The position numbers and the translations under genes were made by a program. Shown here one piece after another: positions 8,213-15,938 of a DNA stretch of 64,000 nucleotides. A model generated the notes under the pieces. The model had not been told where the DNA came from and did not search any database. It saw only the letters and a program-made list of their open reading frames with translations. Each line of letters begins with the position of its first letter. Position 1 is the first letter of the stretch. The DNA is from RGDT01 sp964630925 (lineage in GTDB: Bacteria; Planctomycetota; Planctomycetia; Gemmatales; Gemmataceae), in assembly GCA_964630925.1 (NCBI GenBank), contig CAZVZK010000021.1, positions 1 to 64,000 on the forward strand. The letters are read 5' to 3'.

Positions 8213-9475
8213 ATGAAGATCCACGAGTACCAGGCCAAGGACCTCCTCAAGGCGGCGGGGGCGGCGGTCCCCGACGGCGTCGTCGTCTCGACACCCGCCG
8301 AGGCCGTCCAGGCGTTCGACCGCTTCGGCGGCAAGCCGGTGGTCATCAAGGCCCAGGTCCACACCGGCGGCCGCGGCCTGGGGCAGTTCAAGGGCAGCGG
8401 CCTGCCGGCGGGATCGGAGAAGGGCGGCCTCGGCGGCGTCAAGTTCACGACGAAGCGTGACGACGTGGCGAAATTCGCCGAGGTGATGCTGAAATACCCG
8501 CTGGTGACGAAGCAGACGGGCGAGGAGGGCCAGCCGGTCAAGAAGTTGTTGATCGTCGAGGCGTCCGCGAACATCGCGAAGCACCCGACACGCAAGGACG
8601 ACAAGGGCGAGCCCGTGGCGTGGGAGGTCTACGCCGGCGTGGTCCTCGACCGGGCCATCGGCCTGCCGATCCTGATGGCGTGCGCCGAGGGCGGCGTCGA
8701 GATCGAGGAGGTGGCCGCGAAGCACCCCGAGAAGATCCTCAAGACGGTCATCGACCCGGACGCCGGCCTCCAGCCGTACCAGGCCCGCCGCATGGCCTTC
8801 GACCTGGGCTTCTCCGGCGACCTCGTGACGCAGGTCGAGAAGACGCTCACCGGGCTGGTGAAGGTGTACCTCGACAAGGACTGCACCCTCGCCGAGATCA
8901 ACCCCCTGGTGGTGATGGACAACGGCCAGGTGCTGGCGCTCGACGGCAAGATCACGTTCGACGAGAACGCCCTGTTCAGGCACCCCGACATCGCCGCCCT
9001 GCGCGACCTGGACGAGGAGAACCCCGCGGAGATCCGCGCGGGCAAGGCCAACCTGACGTACATCGCGCTCGACGGCACCATCGGCTGCCTGGTGAACGGG
9101 GCAGGCCTGGCGATGTCCACGATGGACATCATCAAGTACCACGGCGGCAACCCGGCGAATTTCCTCGACGTGGGCGGCGGCGTGACGGCGGACGGCGCCA
9201 TCGAGGCGTTCCGCATCATCCTGGCCGACAGCAAGGTCAAGGGCGTGCTGGTGAACGTGTTCGGCGGCATCGCCAGCTGCGCCACCATCGCCGACGCCCT
9301 GGTGAAGGCGGGCCGCGAGGTCGGGTTCCGCGTGCCGGTGGTGGTGCGTCTGGAGGGCAACGAGGTCGAGAAGGCGCGCGAGATCCTGAAGGCGGCCCAG
9401 AAGGACCTGCCGACGATGCAGACGGCGACGGACCTGACGGACGCGGCGAAGAAGGTCGTGGCGGCGGCGAAGTGA
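8213..9475 (+). CDS. sucC: Succinyl-CoA synthetase (ADP-forming) beta subunit
   Basis: The 420-residue beta subunit of the TCA-cycle enzyme that interconverts succinyl-CoA and succinate with formation of ATP or GTP. The N-terminal ATP-grasp start (MKIHEYQAKDLL), GGRGLGQFKGSG, LAEINPLVV, the metal-binding core around the dimer interface, and NFLDVGGG / NVFGGIASC near the C-terminus all match SucC. It is about 30 residues longer than the E. coli protein, partly because of an insert around NIAKHPTRKDDKGEP. Unusually, sucD is not adjacent: four small plus-strand genes and one minus-strand gene separate them. A 10-nt gap leads into the first of these small genes. Confidence 0.95.
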   Translation: MKIHEYQAKDLLKAAGAAVPDGVVVSTPAEAVQAFDRFGGKPVVIKAQVHTGGRGLGQFKGSGLPAGSEKGGLGGVKFTTKRDDVAKFAEVMLKYPLVTKQTGEEGQPVKKLLIVEASANIAKHPTRKDDKGEPVAWEVYAGVVLDRAIGLPILMACAEGGVEIEEVAAKHPEKILKTVIDPDAGLQPYQARRMAFDLGFSGDLVTQVEKTLTGLVKVYLDKDCTLAEINPLVVMDNGQVLALDGKITFDENALFRHPDIAALRDLDEENPAEIRAGKANLTYIALDGTIGCLVNGAGLAMSTMDIIKYHGGNPANFLDVGGGVTADGAIEAFRIILADSKVKGVLVNVFGGIASCATIADALVKAGREVGFRVPVVVRLEGNEVEKAREILKAAQKDLPTMQTATDLTDAAKKVVAAAK

Positions 9476-9485
9476 GGGTGCCATC

Positions 9486-9725
9486 ATGAGACGCGAGGAG
9501 ATCGTCCGTCTACTGCGGGGCCAGCCCTTCCAACCGTTCCAGATCCGGCTCTCGAATGGGACGGTCTACCCCATCAGGCACCCCGACATGGCCCTGCCGA
9601 CGCTTTCGGCGGTTCACATCGCCGTCCCCCGCGACGAGCAGCAGATGGCGGACGACGTCGTGATCGTGTCGTTGGTGCACGTCGTCTCCTTGGATGACCT
9701 GCCGACCCCGGCGGCGACCAACTGA
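9486..9725 (+). CDS. Small conserved hypothetical protein, copy 1 of a tandem pair
   Basis: A 79-residue soluble protein with the phrase PFQPFQIRLSNGTVYPIRHPD. It is clearly paralogous to the next gene and probably arose by tandem duplication. It begins 10 nt after sucC and its stop overlaps the next start (TGATG), so it is likely co-transcribed with sucC. Small proteins with a PFxPFxIxLxdG core and an HPD motif are common in planctomycetes and have no established function as far as I know. The predicted fold is mostly beta. Confidence 0.65.
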   Translation: MRREEIVRLLRGQPFQPFQIRLSNGTVYPIRHPDMALPTLSAVHIAVPRDEQQMADDVVIVSLVHVVSLDDLPTPAATN

Positions 9726-9982
9726 TGAGTCCGGACGAGGGCGGAACGATGACGATGGATGATCTCGTGCGGATGCTACAGGCCCGGCCGTTCAAGCCGT
9801 TCCAGATCCGCCTGAAGAACGGCACGGTGTACCCGGTCCGCCACCCCGACCTGGCCCTGCCCACGCAGGACGGCGTGCAGGTCGGCGTGCCGCGCTCGGC
9901 CCGGCAGGCCGACGACGTGGCCGTCGTGCCACTGGACCAGGTGACGGCGCTGGAGCCGCTGCCCCAGGCGAAGACGAAGTGA
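9725..9982 (+). CDS. Small conserved hypothetical protein, copy 2 of a tandem pair
   Basis: An 85-residue paralogue of the preceding gene (shared PFKPFQIRLKNGTVYPVRHPDLALPT core, both ending in a basic or polar tail). The TGATG overlap supports the 9725 start; ATGs at 9749 and 9755 are alternatives that would align better with the start of copy 1. The two copies differ at many positions, so the duplication is not recent. Function unknown. Confidence 0.65.
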   Translation: MSPDEGGTMTMDDLVRMLQARPFKPFQIRLKNGTVYPVRHPDLALPTQDGVQVGVPRSARQADDVAVVPLDQVTALEPLPQAKTK

Positions 9983-9998
9983 GACAAGGAGGTGGGCG

Positions 9999-10304
9999 AT
10001 GTCGGCGGCGACGACAGAGCGGATGACGGCCGACGAGCCGGCCGGGGGCAATGGGCCGGCGCTGATCATCGAAGTCCAGAGAGCGAAGGTCGGCGTCAAC
10101 ACCGCCACGCGCCGTGTGGCCGAGCATCTCCTACGTGGTGCGGCGGCCGTGTGGTACATCGATCCGGTGGGCCGGACGATGAGCGTCCACGATCACAAGG
10201 GCCTCGTCGGCGTCCTCGACGAGATGGATGAGCTGCCCGGGAAGGCCGGCCTCAAATTTCGAGTCGCGGACCTGCTGAAGGTCTTGGGCGAGGCCGCCGC
10301 ATGA
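9999..10304 (+). CDS. Uma2/DUF820-like C-terminal half (probably non-catalytic remnant)
   Basis: A 101-residue protein with AAGGAGG ahead of its ATG. It aligns by eye with the second half of Uma2-type (PD-D/ExK-like) proteins: ALIIEVQ at the start, VWYIDPVGRTMSVHDHKG in the middle, and KFRVADLLKVLG at the end. The N-terminal half of that family, about 90 residues, is missing. The position normally held by the Asp of the PD motif is Ala, so nuclease activity is unlikely. It overlaps the next start by ATGA. A complete family member lies at 15111. It could still be an expressed regulator or inhibitor, but I see no direct support. Confidence 0.5.
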   Translation: MSAATTERMTADEPAGGNGPALIIEVQRAKVGVNTATRRVAEHLLRGAAAVWYIDPVGRTMSVHDHKGLVGVLDEMDELPGKAGLKFRVADLLKVLGEAAA

Positions 10305-10585
10305 AGACCCTCGCCGACGAGGTCCACGAACGCCTGGGCTACGCCCGCCTCAACAAGGCGTGGGCCAAGTTGGAGATCCTGTTCGGGCTGCTCGCCGCCG
10401 GGGGCGGGCTCCTCCTCGGTCTCCGCGCCACACCGTGGGAGCTGATCGCCGCCGGCCTCGGCCTGTTCGCCCTCGGCGGCTACCTCGCCCTCGCCGGGCA
10501 CCGCAGCCACCTGTATCAGTCCGCCAATGACCGCGTCGCCCTCCTCGTGGAGGAGATCCGCAGGGCGCGCGACGGGCGGCCCTGA
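10301..10585 (+). CDS. Small two-helix membrane protein
   Basis: A 94-residue hypothetical protein with two hydrophobic segments (LFGLLAAGGGLLLGL and LIAAGLGLFALGGYLALAG) between charged ends, so a small inner-membrane hairpin protein is likely. ATGA overlap with the Uma2-like gene suggests coupling. It is the last gene of the sucC-led group. A short GGGCGGCC/GGCCGCCC hairpin (10574-10600) lies at the convergent end but lacks a T-tract. Confidence 0.6.
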   Translation: MKTLADEVHERLGYARLNKAWAKLEILFGLLAAGGGLLLGLRATPWELIAAGLGLFALGGYLALAGHRSHLYQSANDRVALLVEEIRRARDGRP

Positions 10586-10613
10586 ACGGGCCGGCCGCCC
10601 TGACTCGCCCCGG

Positions 10614-11387
10614 TCACACGCGGACCGGCTGCCTCCGAGCGTAGGTCGCCAGCAGGAGGCGGAACTTCGGCCCCGCGCCCGCCAGAGCGCCGCACACAGC
10701 CGCGCCCATCGACAGGACCGTCCCCACCAGCGACCACCAGGCCGCACTCGTGGCCTGGTTGCCCACCTGCTGTCTTGTCTCCGGGTCCTTCAGGGCCTCC
10801 ACCGCCCGCGCGGGGCCGCCCTTGATCGCGTCCTTCAACCTCTCGATTTGCTCCTGCGAGTAGCCCCCCCGGCGGGCCGACTCCTCCAGGCTGCCGGGAT
10901 CGTGGCGCTCCGCCATGTCCGCCACCGTCGCCATGCCGATCATGGCGCTGAAGCCGCTGCGCACCCCGGCGGTGAGCAGGAAAAGGAGCATCGCCAGCAC
11001 CGTGCCCCAGACGACGACGCCGTACACCGCGGCCTCGCGCGGCGACTCGCCGACCGACAGCTGGCTGGCCACCCAGCCGCCCGCGAACAGTGCCAGGATG
11101 GTGGCTGCGACCGCCCACACGATGCCGGCGCCGAAGACGGCGTTCATCCCCGTCTCGGAGTTGCGAACGTTGGTCTGCGTGGCGACCGTGATGCCGAGGG
11201 CGGTGCCCAGCAGGGTCAGGACGAAGTAGATCGCCAGTGCGACGACGGCCCCGCCGAAGATCGCCCCCCAACTGATGCGGCTGCGCACCGGGATGAGGTC
11301 CTCCACGCCCACGGGGTCCGGGGTGGTGTCATTGTTGTCAGCGGTGCCGTTGGCGGACGTGTTCGGTGGCGCGACGGTGGTTGACAT
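10614..11387 (-). CDS. Multi-pass membrane protein of unknown function
   Basis: 257 residues from the ATG at 11385-11387, which has GAGGAAG just upstream; the frame extends 21 codons further but without a comparable Shine-Dalgarno sequence. A 40-residue polar N-terminus leads to at least three to four transmembrane helices (AIFGGAVVALAIYFVLTLLG, AGIVWAVAATILALFAGGW, VVVWGTVLAMLLFLLTAG, and one near the C-terminus). A charged loop (RRGGYSQEQIERLKDAI) sits between helices. It points against the sucC-led genes and divergently from sucD, helping to split sucC from sucD. No catalytic motif recognised. Confidence 0.7.
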   Translation of the reverse strand: MSTTVAPPNTSANGTADNNDTTPDPVGVEDLIPVRSRISWGAIFGGAVVALAIYFVLTLLGTALGITVATQTNVRNSETGMNAVFGAGIVWAVAATILALFAGGWVASQLSVGESPREAAVYGVVVWGTVLAMLLFLLTAGVRSGFSAMIGMATVADMAERHDPGSLEESARRGGYSQEQIERLKDAIKGGPARAVEALKDPETRQQVGNQATSAAWWSLVGTVLSMGAAVCGALAGAGPKFRLLLATYARRQPVRV

Positions 11388-11503
11388 GGTTCTTCCTCTG
11401 GAATTTGGTAAACGGCTGGCCGAGAGGCCCGCCTTGAGCCTTCCACCCACGCATAATCCATGCCGGCGGCGCCCCTGGCGTCGGGATGCCCCCGTCCGTA
11501 TCG

Positions 11504-11512
11504 TGCCAGAAT
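11504..11512 (+). promoter_or_regulatory. Extended -10 box (TGC-CAGAAT) for sucD
   Basis: TGC directly followed by CAGAAT lies 32 nt upstream of the sucD ATG, suggesting that sucD has its own promoter, consistent with its separation from sucC. No matching -35. Confidence 0.35.
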
Positions 11513-11543
11513 GGTCCGTCGGCCCCGCAGAACGGGAATCCCC

Positions 11544-12422
11544 ATGAGCATCCTCGTTGACAAGAACACCCGCCTCCTCGTGCAGGGGCTAGGCAAGGCA
11601 GGCACCTTCCACGCCAAGGGCTGCCGCGACTACGGCACCAACGTCGTCGGCGCGGTCAAGCCCGGCAAGGGCGGCACGAAGCAGGAAGGGTTCGACCTCT
11701 TCGACACCGTCGCCGAGGCCGTCAGGAAGACCGGCGCCAACGCGACGATGATCTTCGTCCCCCCGCCCGGCGCCGCCGACGCCATCATGGAGGCGGCGGA
11801 CGCGGGCATCGGCGTCATCGTGTGCGTCACGGAGGGCATTCCGGTTCTCGACATGGCCCGCGCCAGGCTCTTCCTCGAGAAGAAACCCGCGTCGCGCCTG
11901 ATCGGCCCGAACTGCCCCGGCGTCATCACGCCCGGCCAGTGCAAGATCGGCATCATGCCCGGCTACATCCACAAGGCCGGCACCGTGGGCCTCATCAGCC
12001 GCAGCGGCACCCTCACCTACGAGGCGGTGTGGCAGCTCACTTCGCTCGGGCTGGGGCAATCGACGTGCGTCGGCATCGGCGGCGACCCGATCATCGGGAC
12101 CAACCAGATCGACCTGTTGAAGATGTTCCAGGACGACCCCGGCACGGAGGCGATCCTGCTGATGGGCGAGATCGGAGGCAGCGCCGAGGAGCGTGCGGCC
12201 GCCTACATCCGTCAGAGCGTCACCAAGCCGGTGGCGGCGTTCATCGCCGGGCAGACGGCCCCCCCGGGGAGGCGCATGGGCCACGCCGGGGCGATCACGG
12301 AGGGCGGACAGGGCACCGCCGCCGAGAAGATCAAGGCGCTGCGTGACGCCGGCGTGGCCGTGGCCGACAGCCCGGCGGACCTGGGTATCACCGTGAAGAA
12401 GGCGATCTCGGCCGCTCGCTAG
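11544..12422 (+). CDS. sucD: Succinyl-CoA synthetase alpha subunit
   Basis: The 292-residue alpha subunit, which carries the phosphorylated histidine of the catalytic cycle (His near residue 247 in RMGHAGAI) and the CoA-binding Rossmann domain (LVQGLGKAGTFHAKG; family usual is GxTGxxG). The ligase region GPNCPGVITPGQCKIGIMPG and SRSGTLTYEA are characteristic. The ATG at 11544 fits the MSILVDKNTRL start of the family; the frame is open upstream without support. Hairpin repeats of TTTTCAG words follow the stop immediately, then aspS. Confidence 0.95.
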   Translation: MSILVDKNTRLLVQGLGKAGTFHAKGCRDYGTNVVGAVKPGKGGTKQEGFDLFDTVAEAVRKTGANATMIFVPPPGAADAIMEAADAGIGVIVCVTEGIPVLDMARARLFLEKKPASRLIGPNCPGVITPGQCKIGIMPGYIHKAGTVGLISRSGTLTYEAVWQLTSLGLGQSTCVGIGGDPIIGTNQIDLLKMFQDDPGTEAILLMGEIGGSAEERAAAYIRQSVTKPVAAFIAGQTAPPGRRMGHAGAITEGGQGTAAEKIKALRDAGVAVADSPADLGITVKKAISAAR

Positions 12423-12432
12423 CGCTCGCGTG

Positions 12433-12542
12433 TTTTCAGTTTTCAGTTTTCAGTTTTCAGTTCCGAACCGGTCTCCGCAAGTGGGGGTCCTTCGTGGGGC
12501 TGGCTGTTCAACTGAAAACTGAAAGCTGAAAACTGAAAACTG
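12433..12542. repeat. Inverted repeat of TTTTCAG heptamers
   Basis: Four tandem TTTTCAG units (12433-12460) and, after about 48 nt, four complementary CTGAAAA/G units (from 12512). It fills the sucD-aspS gap and would form a long AT-rich hairpin in a GC-rich genome. The right arm stops 17 nt before the aspS start. Confidence 0.85.
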
Positions 12543-12559
12543 GCGACGAAGGAGCCATC

Positions 12560-14371
12560 ATGTCCTGGCAACGCACCCACACCTGCGGCGAGATGCGCGA
12601 GGCGCACGTCGGCCAGACGGTGACCCTCTGCGGCTGGGTCAACACCTGCCGCGCCCAGCAGCATCAGGCGTTCCTCGACCTGCGCGACCGCCACGGCCTC
12701 ACGCAGGTCGTCTTCGAGAACGAGAAGGACGCCGCCCTCTTCGCCAGGGCGTCCGACATCAAATCCGAGTGGGTGCTGTCCGTCACCGGCACGGTGCGCA
12801 ACCGCCTCCCCGGCAAGGACAACCCCAAGCTCGCCACCGGTAAGGTGGAGGTACTCGCCACGTCGCTCACCGTCCTCAACGAGTGCCCGACGCCGAAGTT
12901 CGAGGTCCAGTCGCTGCCGCAGGCCGACGGCTCACTCGGCGACCCGCCGCAGCTGGCCAACGAGGACCTCCGCCTCCAGTACCGCTACCTCGACCTCCGC
13001 CGCGCCCCCCTCCAGCGCACGCTCGCCCTGCGCCACCGGCTGAACAAGGTCATCCGCGACTTCCTCGACGGCGAGGGCTTCCTCGAATTGGAGACGCCGC
13101 TCCTGGGCCGCAGCACGCCCGAGGGCGCGCGCGACTACCTCGTGCCGTCGCGCGTCTTCCCCGGCACCTTCTACGCCCTGCCCCAGTCGCCGCAGATCTA
13201 CAAGCAGCTCCTGATGGTGGCCGGCTACGACCGCTACTTCCAGATCGCGCGGTGCCTCCGCGACGAGGACCTCCGCGCCGACCGCCAGCCCGAGTTCACC
13301 CAGCTCGACGTGGAGATGTCGTTCGTCCGCCAGGACGACGTGCTGTCCCTGGTCGAGCGCCTGGTGGCCGAGATCTTCCAGAAGTGCATCGGCGTCACGC
13401 TGCCGGTGCCGTTCCTGAGGCTGACCTACGCCGACGCCATGCTGCGCTACGGCAGCGACAAGCCGGACCTGCGTTTCGGCCTGGAGATCCAGGACGTGTC
13501 GGACCTCTTCGCCGGCACCGAGCTGGGGCCGTTCAAGGAGGCCCTGGCCGCCGGCGGCGCCGTGCGTGCGTTCAACGCCACGGGCGGCGCGGCGGCATTC
13601 ACACGCAAGCAGCTCGACGAGGCCAACGAGGCGTTCAAGGGCTCGGGCGGCAGGCTCCTCGCCTACGTCAAGGTCGAGCCGGACGGCAAGACCTCGTCGT
13701 CCATCGCCAAGTTCCTCCCCGCCGACCTCGTCGCACGCCTCGGCGGCAAGCCGGGCGACCTGCTGTTCATCGGGGCGGCGAACACCAGGGACGAGGCCGC
13801 GGGGGCGCTGGGGGCGACACGCCTCCAGGCGGCGGCGCGGCTCAACCTGCTCGACCCGGCGAAGAAGGAGTTCAAGGTGGCGTGGGTGGTGGACTTCCCG
13901 TCCTTCCTCTTCGACGCCGAGGAGAACCGCTGGGTGGCGAACCACCACCCGTTCACCGCGCCGCGCGACGAGGACGTGGCATTCATGGCGACGGAGCCGG
14001 GCAAGGTGCTGGCCAAGGCGTACGACCTCGTCATCAACGGCTATGAGGTGGCGGGCGGCAGCATCCGCATCCACGACAGCAAGGTGCAGTCCGACCTGTT
14101 CGGCGTCCTCGGCATGAGCGAGGACGAGGCGCGGGGCCGGTTCGGCTTCCTGCTCGACGCGCTCAAGATGGGCGCCCCGCCGCACGGGGGCATCGCCTTC
14201 GGCCTGGACCGCTTCACGATGCTGCTGGCGGGAACGACGAACATCCGCGACGTGATCGCCTTCCCGAAGAACCAGCGCGCCCGCGACCTGATGACCGAAG
14301 CGCCCGCCCCCGTCGATGAGCGCCAGTTGAAGGACCTCGGCCTCTCTCCGCAGAAGCCCGATGCCCCGTGA
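12560..14371 (+). CDS. aspS: Aspartyl-tRNA synthetase
   Basis: A 603-residue class II synthetase of bacterial type. It has an N-terminal OB-fold anticodon domain (LCGWVNTCRAQQHQAFLDLRDR), the motif 2 region (RCLRDEDLRADRQPEFTQLD), a GAD-type insert after GSDKPDLRFGLEI, and motif 3 (GGIAFGLDRFTMLLAG). It charges tRNA-Asp with aspartate. The anticodon-loop stretch RAQQHQ differs from the RDLG / RDHGG seen in well-known enzymes; that loop bears on tRNA-Asp versus tRNA-Asn discrimination, but I cannot predict the outcome. Its last codons overlap the start of the next gene by 11 bp. Confidence 0.95.
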   Translation: MSWQRTHTCGEMREAHVGQTVTLCGWVNTCRAQQHQAFLDLRDRHGLTQVVFENEKDAALFARASDIKSEWVLSVTGTVRNRLPGKDNPKLATGKVEVLATSLTVLNECPTPKFEVQSLPQADGSLGDPPQLANEDLRLQYRYLDLRRAPLQRTLALRHRLNKVIRDFLDGEGFLELETPLLGRSTPEGARDYLVPSRVFPGTFYALPQSPQIYKQLLMVAGYDRYFQIARCLRDEDLRADRQPEFTQLDVEMSFVRQDDVLSLVERLVAEIFQKCIGVTLPVPFLRLTYADAMLRYGSDKPDLRFGLEIQDVSDLFAGTELGPFKEALAAGGAVRAFNATGGAAAFTRKQLDEANEAFKGSGGRLLAYVKVEPDGKTSSSIAKFLPADLVARLGGKPGDLLFIGAANTRDEAAGALGATRLQAAARLNLLDPAKKEFKVAWVVDFPSFLFDAEENRWVANHHPFTAPRDEDVAFMATEPGKVLAKAYDLVINGYEVAGGSIRIHDSKVQSDLFGVLGMSEDEARGRFGFLLDALKMGAPPHGGIAFGLDRFTMLLAGTTNIRDVIAFPKNQRARDLMTEAPAPVDERQLKDLGLSPQKPDAP

Positions 14372-15071
14372 CCTCGCCGCCGCCGGCTTCGCCCTCGCCC
14401 TGCCCACCGTGGCGGCGTGGCTCTACTTCGTCGTCTTCGCCGCCGAGGGGGATTCGCCCAACCCCGCGATGCAGGCCATCTACGCCGTCGCCAAGGTGGT
14501 GCAGTTCGGCTTCCCCGTCGTCTACCTTTGGCTCGCTGACCCCGCCGGCTTCAGGAAGTGGGGCCTGTCGTCAAAGGGCGTCTGGGTCGGCCTGGCGTTC
14601 GGCGCCGCCGTCGCCGCGGGCGCGTTCGTCGTCTTCGACCTCCTCCAGCGCACCGGCCTGCTGGACGGCGTCGCGGCCGTCCTGCGCTCCAAGATCGCGC
14701 AGCTCGGCCTCCTCTCCCCCGCCGGCTTCCTGGCGCTGGCGGCGTTCCTGGCGGTGCTGCACTCCGGGCTGGAGGAGTATTACTGGCGCGGCTTCGTCCA
14801 CGGGCGCCTGCGCGAGCATCTGCCCCTGGCCGTCGCGCTGCCGATCTCCAGCCTGGGATTCATGGCGCACCACGTCGTGATCCTGGCGGTGTATCTGCCG
14901 GGGAGGTTCTGGACGGTGGCGGTGCCGCTGTCGCTGTGCATCGCCGTCGGCGGAGCGGTGTGGGCGTGGCTGTACGAGCGGACGGGGTCGCTGCTGGGCC
15001 CGTGGCTGAGCCACGCCCTGGTGGACGTGGCGATCATGGCGGTGGGCTATCGGCTGGTGTTCGCGCCCTAG
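14361..15071 (+). CDS. CPBP-family intramembrane glutamic endopeptidase (Rce1/Abi-like)
   Basis: A 236-residue membrane protein with about seven hydrophobic segments. The CPBP motifs are visible: EEYYWRGF (EExxxR), FMAHH (FxxxH), and a late LSHALVDVA with the third-motif His. Relatives are intramembrane proteases or membrane-anchoring scaffolds. It starts inside the 3' end of aspS (11-bp overlap), so it is probably translated from the same transcript. Substrate unknown. Confidence 0.8.
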   Translation: MPRDLAAAGFALALPTVAAWLYFVVFAAEGDSPNPAMQAIYAVAKVVQFGFPVVYLWLADPAGFRKWGLSSKGVWVGLAFGAAVAAGAFVVFDLLQRTGLLDGVAAVLRSKIAQLGLLSPAGFLALAAFLAVLHSGLEEYYWRGFVHGRLREHLPLAVALPISSLGFMAHHVVILAVYLPGRFWTVAVPLSLCIAVGGAVWAWLYERTGSLLGPWLSHALVDVAIMAVGYRLVFAP

Positions 15072-15081
15072 GGCGGGGTTT

Positions 15082-15089
15082 GCTATCAT
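15082..15089 (+). promoter_or_regulatory. Extended -10 box TGC-TATCAT for the Uma2 gene
   Basis: TGC immediately precedes TATCAT (15084-15089), 21 nt before the Uma2 ATG. The same TATCAT extended box occurs at 22742. Confidence 0.4.
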
Positions 15090-15110
15090 GGGCCGCGAAG
15101 GAGTCCACGC

Positions 15111-15884
15111 ATGCTCTCTCAGACGGCGGCCCCCATCCACTACCCCAGCTCGGACGGCAAGCCCTTGGCGGAGAACACCCGGCAGCTGTACTGGATCGTG
15201 ACGCTCTTCACCGGGCTGGCGGCCTGGTTCCGCTCACGCGAGGACGTGTTCGTCGCCAGCGACCTCCTCTGGTACACCGTCGAGGGCGACCCCGGCGAGG
15301 GCAACCGGACCGCGCCGGACATCTTCGTCGTCTTCGGGAGGCCCAAGGGGCACCGGCTGTGCTACCTCCAGTGGGAGGAGGGTGTCTCCCCACAGGTGGT
15401 GATCGAGATCCTCTCGCCCGGCAACACCCCGCGTGAGATGGCCCGCAAGTTCCTCATCTACGAGGACAACGGCGTCGAGGAGTATTACATCTACGACCCC
15501 GACAACAACGAGCTGGAGGTTTACACGAGGGGCCGCATGGGGGCGGCACTGGTGCGTGTCCGATTCAAGGGCTCGTTCACCAGCCCGCGCCTCGGCGTGC
15601 GGTTCGACATGACCGGCACGGAGCTGGTCGTGTATCACCCGGACGGCCGTCCCTACCTGACCCCCGAGGAGGCGGACGAGGAGCGCGCCAGGATGGTGGC
15701 GCAGGCGGCTTCGGCGGAGAAGCAGATCGCAGCGGCGCAGAAGCAGGCGGCAGCGGCGGCCAGGGCCCGCGAAGACGCCGAGGCCCGGTTGGCCCGCATC
15801 GTCGAGCTGGGGCGCAAGGCGCGGCGGGGGGAGGCGTCGGCCGACGAGGTCTCGGAATTGGAACGCCTCGAATCACCTCCTTGA
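15111..15884 (+). CDS. Uma2-family (DUF820) PD-(D/E)xK-like protein with coiled-coil tail
   Basis: A 257-residue protein. The first 180 residues are a Uma2/DUF820 domain. The acidic core is retained (RTAPDIFVVFG and PQVVIEILSPGN), followed by YEDNGVEEYYIYDPDNNELEVY. The C-terminal 75 residues are an Ala/Glu/Arg-rich coiled coil (about AEKQIAAAQKQAAAAARARED), a common appendage in planctomycetes and cyanobacteria. The fold is related to restriction-type nucleases, but the biological role of the family is unproven. GAAGGAG precedes the start. Its final bases contain the -35 of the next promoter. Confidence 0.85.
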   Translation: MLSQTAAPIHYPSSDGKPLAENTRQLYWIVTLFTGLAAWFRSREDVFVASDLLWYTVEGDPGEGNRTAPDIFVVFGRPKGHRLCYLQWEEGVSPQVVIEILSPGNTPREMARKFLIYEDNGVEEYYIYDPDNNELEVYTRGRMGAALVRVRFKGSFTSPRLGVRFDMTGTELVVYHPDGRPYLTPEEADEERARMVAQAASAEKQIAAAQKQAAAAARAREDAEARLARIVELGRKARRGEASADEVSELERLESPP

Positions 15885-15909
15885 GCCTGAGGTCCGTGCG
15901 GCGTAGGAT
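15881..15909 (+). promoter_or_regulatory. Promoter TTGAGC-N17-TAGGAT for the MFS operon
   Basis: The -35 (15881-15886) overlaps the stop codon of the Uma2 gene; the TAGGAT -10 (15904-15909) is 30 nt before the MFS start. The 17-nt spacer is ideal, and the -10 matches two other promoters in the window. Confidence 0.6.
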
Positions 15910-15938
15910 CAGCCTCACACCCCGCGAGGCACGCCGCG

